Positions 58,418 through 64,000 of a stretch of DNA of 64,000 nucleotides are shown one piece after another (within the stretch, counting starts at the first letter, position 1; every line of letters starts with the position of its first letter). The stretch is from an uncultured Thermogutta sp. GTDB taxonomy: Bacteria > Planctomycetota > Planctomycetia > Pirellulales > Thermoguttaceae. The notes below the pieces were generated by a model, which saw only the letters and a list, made by a program, of their open reading frames with translations, was not told the DNA's origin and did not search any database. The stretch is taken from the NCBI GenBank assembly GCA_937128505.1, contig CAKZMM010000108.1, positions 1 to 64,000 on the forward strand, given 5' to 3'. The translations under genes and the position numbers were made by a program.

Positions 58418-59312
58418 GCTTTCGGCCCAGTTTAGCAAGCTTGCCCGCCGGCAATTCCTTGGTTCGATGGCTTTGACCGGCGTCGGCGCCGCGGTGGCAT
58501 GCGAGGAGGCTTTCTGCGGGGCGGGAGTGGACCTTCCGCCGCTAGTCGATGTCAACGTGAACTTATTTCAATGGCCATATCGTCGCGTATCCGGGGATCA
58601 GACCCCAATTTTGGTAGAAACATTGAGACGGCATGGGGTGCGTCAAGCCTGGGTAGGTAGTTTCGAAGCATTGCTCCACCGGGACCTGGGGGCGGTCAAC
58701 CGAAGACTTTTCGAGGAATGCCAACGGTTTCCCGGCGGCTTATTGGTCCCCTTTGGAACGGTCAATCCGAAATTGCCCGATTGGCAGGAGGAGCTCCGCC
58801 GTATCGAAGAACAATATCGGATGCCCGGTGTGCGTTTATTTCCCGACCATCACTCTTACACATTGGACGACCCCGATTTTGTCGAATTGCTTCGCCTCGC
58901 GGCTTCGCGGAAGCTCATTGTTCAGATAGTACTCATGAGCGAAGATGAGCGAACGGTACATCCGATTGTTAATGTTCCGCAGATCGATCCGAAACCCCTC
59001 TTAGCCGTTGTCAGCAAGCTCCCCGAATTGAGATTAGTCCTGCTGAACCCATTCCGGGTTGCTTCGGTATCCCTCCTGGCGGAGTTGGCGTCGGCAGGAA
59101 ACGTATACGTTGATATCGCTGGACTTGAGGGAGTGGGCGGATTGGAGAATCTTGTTAAGGTCTTTCCAGCCGGCAGGGTACTTTTCGGATCCTATTTCCC
59201 GGTCTTTTACTTCGAATCTGCCAAGCTCAAATTGATCGAATCCGTGCTTGGCGCTGAGATTTCGGCCGGTATTTGCGCCGGAAATGCCGATCGGCTTCTA
59301 GGAAAAAGTTAG
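58410..59312 (+). CDS. Amidohydrolase-like protein with Tat-type leader and altered metal motif
   Basis: 300-residue TIM-barrel protein related to the gene before it. The N-terminus resembles a twin-arginine leader (ARRQFLGSMALTGVGAAVACEEAF). Where active family members have DxHxH it reads VDVNVNLFQWP, so both metal-binding histidines are replaced by Asn. The end IVFGS-type strand appears as VLFGSYFP, without the catalytic Asp. It is probably inactive as an enzyme, perhaps a partner or regulatory copy of the upstream protein. The 8-bp overlap supports co-translation. The leader would place it outside the membrane while its partner is cytoplasmic, which needs explaining. Confidence 0.85.
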   Translation: MSELSAQFSKLARRQFLGSMALTGVGAAVACEEAFCGAGVDLPPLVDVNVNLFQWPYRRVSGDQTPILVETLRRHGVRQAWVGSFEALLHRDLGAVNRRLFEECQRFPGGLLVPFGTVNPKLPDWQEELRRIEEQYRMPGVRLFPDHHSYTLDDPDFVELLRLAASRKLIVQIVLMSEDERTVHPIVNVPQIDPKPLLAVVSKLPELRLVLLNPFRVASVSLLAELASAGNVYVDIAGLEGVGGLENLVKVFPAGRVLFGSYFPVFYFESAKLKLIESVLGAEISAGICAGNADRLLGKS

Positions 59313-59330
59313 CAGCGACATAATTTTTGT

Positions 59331-59545
59331 GTCAGAATTCTCATGAACGTTATGCTTTCCACCCTTAGAGTTTCCACATACCGCCGTGGGGGTAGCCTCT
59401 CGATGCGGGGAACGTAAGGGCTGCTGTTACCTACGTGGCTCTACTGGATACGGTAGCCCTTCGATGCTGGGAAGCTTGCCGTCGCGTAGCCAACACGAAA
59501 GCCAAACCACGGGGTAGCACTTCGATACGGGCAAGCTAATGCCGG
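59331..59545. CRISPR. Degenerate CRISPR-like array, three to four units
   Basis: Units starting gtagcctctcgatgcgggga, gtagcccttcgatgctggga and gtagcacttcgatacgggca begin at 59392, 59453 and 59514, exactly 61 nt apart. A weaker unit (gtcagaattctcatgaacg) begins at 59331, also in phase. On the minus strand the first reads ttccccgcatcgagaggcta, I-E-like. It starts 19 bp after the stop codon of the amidohydrolase-like gene. Confidence 0.5.
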
Positions 59546-60239
59546 CTACCGGCGATCGAAGCGGGTACGCCCCTTTGTGGCGGTTTTGCCGGCTGGTTCC
59601 GCCGCTTGCGGCGTCTTACCCGATCGTGGAATTCCCACCTAATTAGGCAGACTTCCTACGAATTACCGGATACGCCTTGTTGACTCCACTACCCTAAACT
59701 CGCCGAAAATGCCTGTTATCCAACCTCCCAGTTTTCCCACTTTTCCAAAGCAGTACCCAATCGTTAGAATCGCACCCTAAACTTGGGCGTGCAAAAAGTT
59801 TCTCCGGGTTTAGGATTTACCCGAACAAGGCGCCATTATGGTCAAAAAAAGAGAGACCTAAGAAGCTTAATAAAGGGAACGCCTTAGCCAAATTACCGGG
59901 TAATGGGGCTTAACTAAGGCTTGAATACCGATCTTCGGTCACCTTACTGGGCCTGTTTTAGCCGCGATCGGCTCACCCTCGAAAGACGGCCGCAAGATGG
60001 GTTTAGTTCTTGGAAAAAAGCCCCTTATTTTCGGCGAAAAGAACCGACAAAACTTTCCCATCCCATCCGGTAAATCAGCATTAACGGTCGAGGAGAGTTC
60101 CACCACAATTTTCAATTGAGCCCGTTCACCCGTCGGGCTTGAGACACCGTTCCGTTGTCGGGAAGTGGGATTTTCAATCAGTACAACTAGAGGTGTGTCG
60201 ACAAACAGGTATTGACCGTGACAGGTTCGGGGACCCCTC
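59546..60239. other. Gene-free region upstream of larC
   Basis: No supported gene. A 6-bp hairpin (agcccg...cgggct, 60119-60139) without a T-run is present. Confidence 0.55.
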
Positions 60240-61460
60240 GTGCGAGTTGCCTACTTTGACTGTCATTCAGGAATAAGCGGGGATATGGTGCTGGGAGCCC
60301 TGCTGGACCTCGGCTTGAAGGAAGAAGGGCTTCAGCGCGCAATTGACTCCCTAGGACTCGATCATTGCCGGTTGGAAGTTCGCGAGGTTAGACGCCGCGG
60401 ATTCCGTGCCAAACACGTGGTAGTGCATACCCCGGCGGAAAAACATCATCGTCATCTCCGCGATATTTTGGGCATGATCGATGGCAGCGCTTTAACGGCC
60501 TCCCAAAAGGAGCTCGCCACACGCATTTTTGAGCGATTGGCGGAAGCGGAGGCTCGCGTGCACGGCATTTCCCGCGAAAAAGTGCACTTTCATGAGGTGG
60601 GGGCCGCAGATTCCATCATTGATATCGTAGGTGCGGCTTTGGGCTGGGATACCCTAGGAATAGCACATGCTTATGCCAGCCCCGTGCCGGTCGGAGGTGG
60701 CACCATCCGGATTTCCCACGGCGAAGTCTCCGTGCCGGCGCCGGCTACGGCGGAACTACTTCGGGGCGTGCCGATTGCCCCCTCCAGCATCCAAGCCGAG
60801 TTGACCACGCCGACCGGAGCAGCCATTCTGACGAGTTTGGTTTCAAGCTTCGGCCCGATTCCGGGGATCGTCCTTGAGGAAATCGGTTGTGGAGCTGGCA
60901 GTCGCGATTTCAAAGAGCAACCGAATATCTTGCGCATTCTCGTGGGGGAAATGCCTGAGCAGCATGCTCGCTGCGCCGAGGAGAAAGACATTTGGGTGGT
61001 GGAAACAAATCTCGACGATTGTCCCGGGGAATGGATCGGCCACTGCTTTAACCGCTTATTGGACTTCGGGGTTCTAGACGTTTACGCTACCTCCATTCAA
61101 ATGAAGAAAAATCGCCCTGGGGTGAAGCTCACGGTTCTGTGCTCGCAAACCCAGATAGCGGGCGTTGAGTCGATCCTATTGACCGAAACAACAAGCCTCG
61201 GCGTGCGTCGCTGGCCTGCGGCAAGGAGAACCTTAGCCCGGTCGATTTGCGAGGTGAACACCCCCTGGGGCCCGGTGGCTGGAAAGATCGCAAAGCTTCC
61301 AGACGGTTCCCCCCGATTTTCGCCGGAATACGAGAGCTGCCGGAAGATCGCCGCCGAGCAGCAACTGCCCCTCTGGCTCGTTTACGAAACGGCGCAAAAA
61401 GCATTCGATCCCAATGCCGCGGGCCAATTGTTAGACTCGGAGAACAAATCACCACGGTAA
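60240..61460 (+). CDS. larC: Nickel insertion protein LarC (pyridinium-3,5-bisthiocarboxylic acid mononucleotide nickel chelatase)
   Basis: 406-residue protein that inserts nickel into the pincer cofactor of lactate racemase and related enzymes. Family signatures are DCHSGISGDMVLGALLDLG at the N-terminus, VHFHEVGAADSIIDIVGAA near residue 118, VPVPAPAT-type SVPAPATAELL and ELTTPTGAAIL near 185-190, and the C-terminal domain with VVETNLDDCPGEWIGH. In Lactobacillus the two halves are joined by programmed frameshifting; here they are one continuous frame. It starts with GTG at 60240, where MRVAYFDCHSG begins. larB, larE and larA are not in the window. Confidence 0.95.
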   Translation: MRVAYFDCHSGISGDMVLGALLDLGLKEEGLQRAIDSLGLDHCRLEVREVRRRGFRAKHVVVHTPAEKHHRHLRDILGMIDGSALTASQKELATRIFERLAEAEARVHGISREKVHFHEVGAADSIIDIVGAALGWDTLGIAHAYASPVPVGGGTIRISHGEVSVPAPATAELLRGVPIAPSSIQAELTTPTGAAILTSLVSSFGPIPGIVLEEIGCGAGSRDFKEQPNILRILVGEMPEQHARCAEEKDIWVVETNLDDCPGEWIGHCFNRLLDFGVLDVYATSIQMKKNRPGVKLTVLCSQTQIAGVESILLTETTSLGVRRWPAARRTLARSICEVNTPWGPVAGKIAKLPDGSPRFSPEYESCRKIAAEQQLPLWLVYETAQKAFDPNAAGQLLDSENKSPR

Positions 61461-61807
61461 ACGCGATTTGATTCGGGTAACCATTCAGTGAGCGGCTCGC
61501 GATGCCACCCACCGAGCGAACGGCGATTTGGTTTTCGATAATGGGGAAATAGTTATCCGTGATCCTTAAAAAACTGGCCCACCGGGTACGATGAATGCAC
61601 GCTACCGTGGGAAAATGCGGCCTGAGCCTAGAGGCTATGTCGCCAAATCCCAGAGAGTAGCGATCTTCGCGAATTATCGCGAAAATTTTTCAGAGCGGTC
61701 GTGAGGTCATAGCGAGACCAAACTTTTCACGCCGTAGCACGAGGCGAAAGATCGAAGGCGTTTCCCGAAAACGCAACGTCAACAAAAACTCGGGGACAAT
61801 CTTGGCC
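61461..61807. other. 347-bp intergenic region
   Basis: No gene, repeat or terminator recognised. Confidence 0.5.
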
Positions 61808-62713
61808 ATGGATAGGCTGAACCAATCCGGCAATGCCGGGTATGTATTTCTGATTTTCGTCGTGCTTTGCATCGCTTTCGTCCTCTGGAATACCCAACGA
61901 GTGTGGTCGCAGAGCCAAGGACGAAAGCGGGAATCGTTTTCCGAGGAACCCCCTGAGCCTCGGATCTTGGCCGAGCGGCTTGAAACCCTTCTAAACCGAT
62001 GCGAAGTGAAATTGCACGAGACGGCACGGGACTTAAGTGCCCAACTCGACACCAAGTTGGCACTCCTCACCGAACTCATTTATCAAGCGAATTTAGCAGC
62101 TAAACGCTTGGAAGCGGCGATTCACGGGCCGTCGCAGCCAAATCCTGCGGGCTCGTTGGATCCTTCAGACTCACCTGATGGAGTTAATTCCCGGGATAAG
62201 CCCCCGGAATTGGAATCGCCTGCGACTCCACACCAAAAAGCGTCCGCCGCGGTTGTGGCCCATAACTCCTTAAGCCCGAAGGTGGGGATTGACCCCGATA
62301 CGGATGGGCTTGAACCGGTAAGATCATCGATCTCTTTCAGCGACCACGGCCAACCGCCCCCAACGGCAGGCCCCAATCACCACCCCAGCGATTACCCGAC
62401 GCAAGCGGCGGGGCTGAAATCCCCGAGCAACTGCAACCACGAAGCGAACAGGCTCGCTGACTTGAGCTGCCCTTCGTCTGATCCGGTTGACACGGTGGCG
62501 GGCACGGGGTCGAAGCATCGGTTTGCTCCCGGCAGCATTCCGGCAAGCAGCGATGCCACGCCGCGCCGGTGCGAAGGCGGTGCCTCCGCGGATTTGATCT
62601 ATCTTTTGGCGGATTATGGCTTTGACGCAAGCGAAATTGCCGTGCGCACCGGGATGCCGGTTGGTGAGGTCGAATTGATTCTGAATTTGCGGCCTTTGCG
62701 GGCACAGAGGTAG
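61808..62713 (+). CDS. Membrane-anchored protein with C-terminal helix-turn-helix-like motif (DUF6115-like)
   Basis: 301-residue protein. One N-terminal membrane segment (AGYVFLIFVVLCIAFVLW) is followed by a helical, probably coiled-coil region (residues 45-105, LAERLETLLNRCEVKLHETARDL). A long Pro/Ser-rich disordered linker precedes a C-terminal ADYGFDASEIAVRTGMPVGEVELILNLR, a helix-turn-helix-like element as found in DUF6115/DUF2802-type proteins, some of which sit near flagellar genes. No function is assigned. The ATG at 61808 is used; an in-frame TTG lies 6 bases upstream. Confidence 0.75.
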   Translation: MDRLNQSGNAGYVFLIFVVLCIAFVLWNTQRVWSQSQGRKRESFSEEPPEPRILAERLETLLNRCEVKLHETARDLSAQLDTKLALLTELIYQANLAAKRLEAAIHGPSQPNPAGSLDPSDSPDGVNSRDKPPELESPATPHQKASAAVVAHNSLSPKVGIDPDTDGLEPVRSSISFSDHGQPPPTAGPNHHPSDYPTQAAGLKSPSNCNHEANRLADLSCPSSDPVDTVAGTGSKHRFAPGSIPASSDATPRRCEGGASADLIYLLADYGFDASEIAVRTGMPVGEVELILNLRPLRAQR

Positions 62714-63670
62714 CGTCCTTCTTACTCTTGGTTTGAGTTTTCTTAAGCCCGGGTCATGGCGTGAGTTTTCTTGAGCCCGGGGAGCCGTCGCCAATGCAAA
62801 TGAGGATGGCCTACCCGGCTCTCGCCCGGTGTCTCCATACGAGCCGTTACCAAGCCGCAGCGGTGCCGTGAGGGTGGCAAAGAGAGGCGTCAGAAGTTCG
62901 GATCGTTCTTTCGCCCGCTTGCTAACCCCCAATTTCGGCGCTTCCATCTGGGCGGCCTTGTCAGAGTAGGGGAGAGAAAACCAGGGGGAGTCAAGGCCCG
63001 GGCTTCCTCGCCCCCATCACTGTTTGTCAAACACCACAACAGGGAAATCTGTTGCCTTTGAGTGATCATAGGCAAAATCAGGGCGGCCCATCCCCTAATA
63101 CCAAGACTTTTCGCGCTGCTTGAACAAATCGCCCAAAATTGCTATTTGCCGTGCTCCAAGGATCGATTACTGTGAGCCCTGCGCTAAAGGTAGCACCCGC
63201 AGGAGGAACTCGCATATGTCGCCCCCCAGGGAGTGAGGCTTCCGCGGAAGATGGCACCGGGGGGACGGCACGGGCAAGCCCTCTTCGATCAGTCCAAATA
63301 GAACAGAAGTCGCAAGGAAGAGAAGTCGCACAACGGAGCGTAAATTGGGTGCCACCTGAGAAAGATTGGCCAATCTGAGGCCTAACTTTTTATTGATGAT
63401 AACAATTTTTATTGATGACAATAAATTTCTTGATGAAAATTTTTTATTGATGACAACAAATATTTTTTATTGATGACAACAGATAAAAACTATAAGCAAA
63501 AGTGATTATTTATATCGGCAAGATTAACATTGAGATTATCTAGGGCGAAAGAAAGGTTTATTTAGGCTTCCTGAGGCTTGACTAAAAAGCGAACCGTTTT
63601 TTGCCCACGGTATTGAAGGCGAAGGACGGGGTTTTCCAAACCTCTCCAGGGAAGGAGGTGCTCGCAGAGC
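62714..63670. other. Intergenic region with two repeat tracts
   Basis: No supported gene. gagttttcttaagcccggg (62735) recurs as gagttttcttgagcccggg (62763), 28 bp apart. An A/T-rich tandem tract at 63387-63486 is listed separately. Confidence 0.6.
63387..63486. repeat. Irregular tandem repeat of tttttattgatgacaaca, about five units
   Basis: Units near 63387, 63406, 63426, 63440 and 63464 share tttttattgatga(c/t)aa; the last two are nearly identical with a 24-bp period. Base composition is far more A/T-rich than the flanks. Confidence 0.8.
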
Positions 63671-64000
63671 ATGGAGGCTCCTGGGTTTAACCGGTCTGTT
63701 GCCCTATTTGGGACGCCGCGATTTTTTGTTGCCAGGCGCCCGATTTATCGGCTGCTCCATCAGTCCACGTGGCTTTTCTGGTGGGTTGGGCTCATCGTAT
63801 TCGGAAATGTTGCCCTATCGGTTGGGGCGGCATCAGCAGCTCGGTTTTCCACCGCCAATTTCACCGTGGAGACCCGGGACCCCACCCTGGCCCGCCAGTT
63901 CGCAGAAACAGCCGAGGAGTGCCGCCACCGTTTGGCCCTCGAATGGTTAGGCCGAACGCTTCCAGACTGGGCCCAGCCGTGTCTTATCACGGCTCATGTC
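63671..64000 (+). CDS. N-terminal part of a planctomycete membrane protein (cut by window end)
   Basis: The frame from the ATG at 63671 is open to the end of the window (110 residues). GGAGGTG lies 10 bases before the ATG. Basic residues lead into a membrane segment (WLFWWVGLIVFGNVALSVGAA), then ARFSTANFTVETRDPTLARQFAETAEECRHRLALEWLG, which matches a conserved N-terminal pattern in uncharacterised planctomycete exported proteins (some with a DUF1570-type peptidase-like domain further on, which cannot be seen here). Confidence 0.75.
   Translation, partial: MEAPGFNRSVALFGTPRFFVARRPIYRLLHQSTWLFWWVGLIVFGNVALSVGAASAARFSTANFTVETRDPTLARQFAETAEECRHRLALEWLGRTLPDWAQPCLITAHV

Noticed and set aside
60240-61460. 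Possible programmed frameshift in larC as in Lactobacillus
   Set aside because: The frame is continuous over both domains, so no frameshift is needed.

Overview
The window looks like a chromosomal segment of a planctomycete, probably a Pirellulales/Thermogutta-like anaerobic polysaccharide degrader (inference). The support is the PVC-superphylum small basic protein (14173-14400), a hydrazine-synthase-alpha-like two-haem protein, secreted Gfo/Idh/MocA, DUF1080, ThuA and PmoA-like (DUF6807) sugar proteins, a heparinase II/III-type lyase, and a three-gene [FeFe] hydrogenase. Roughly 60-65% of the window codes for protein, which is low for a bacterium. Gaps of 0.3-2.7 kb occur even between genes of one complex.

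Layout. 1-2750: tail of an upstream gene with a strong terminator, then a wrecked minus-strand gene (membrane segment, lectin-like domain, trypsin-like protease). 2757-12566: PepF-type oligopeptidase, secreted Gfo/Idh/MocA protein, an Hsp70-like/DUF2760 pair and a CtpA-type S41 protease. 12567-15172: mostly gene-free, holding only the small basic protein. 15173-20082: NAD(P)-linked [FeFe] hydrogenase, hndC-hndD-hndA order. 21584-30298: NHL-repeat protein, DUF1080 protein, glycosyltransferase with a large insert, HzsA-like cytochrome protein, ThuA-like protein. 31945-39159: tRNA-Leu(GAG), PmoA-like protein, sodium/solute symporter, Gfo/Idh/MocA dehydrogenase, DeoC aldolase and cupin, probably a sugar uptake and catabolism block. 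39160-43035: gene desert with tRNA-Lys(CTT) and a decayed CRISPR-like array. 43036-51937: heparinase-like lyase, membrane protein, internally deleted ADP-ribosylglycohydrolase, then an ATP-grasp-GNAT fusion, a second ATP-grasp ligase and a KamA-type lysine 2,3-aminomutase. 53593-57563: three-subunit proton-translocating transhydrogenase (pntAA, pntAB, pntB). 57611-64000: two amidohydrolases, LarC, a DUF6115-like membrane protein and the start of a planctomycete membrane protein cut by the window end.

Two observations stand out. First, four separate intergenic regions (4732-4945, 42097-42955, 55745-55960, 59331-59545) carry strongly diverged 23-29 nt repeats that still recur at 61 nt, the unit length of type I-E CRISPR arrays. 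No cas gene is in the window, so they look like orphan arrays decaying in place; one lies inside the pnt operon. Second, the kamA / ATP-grasp / ATP-grasp-GNAT set is a candidate pathway for a beta-lysine-derived, peptide-like or acetylated small molecule. Many other gaps hold short tandem duplications (9-28 bp units, unrelated in sequence), so the intergenic DNA appears to be in active turnover.
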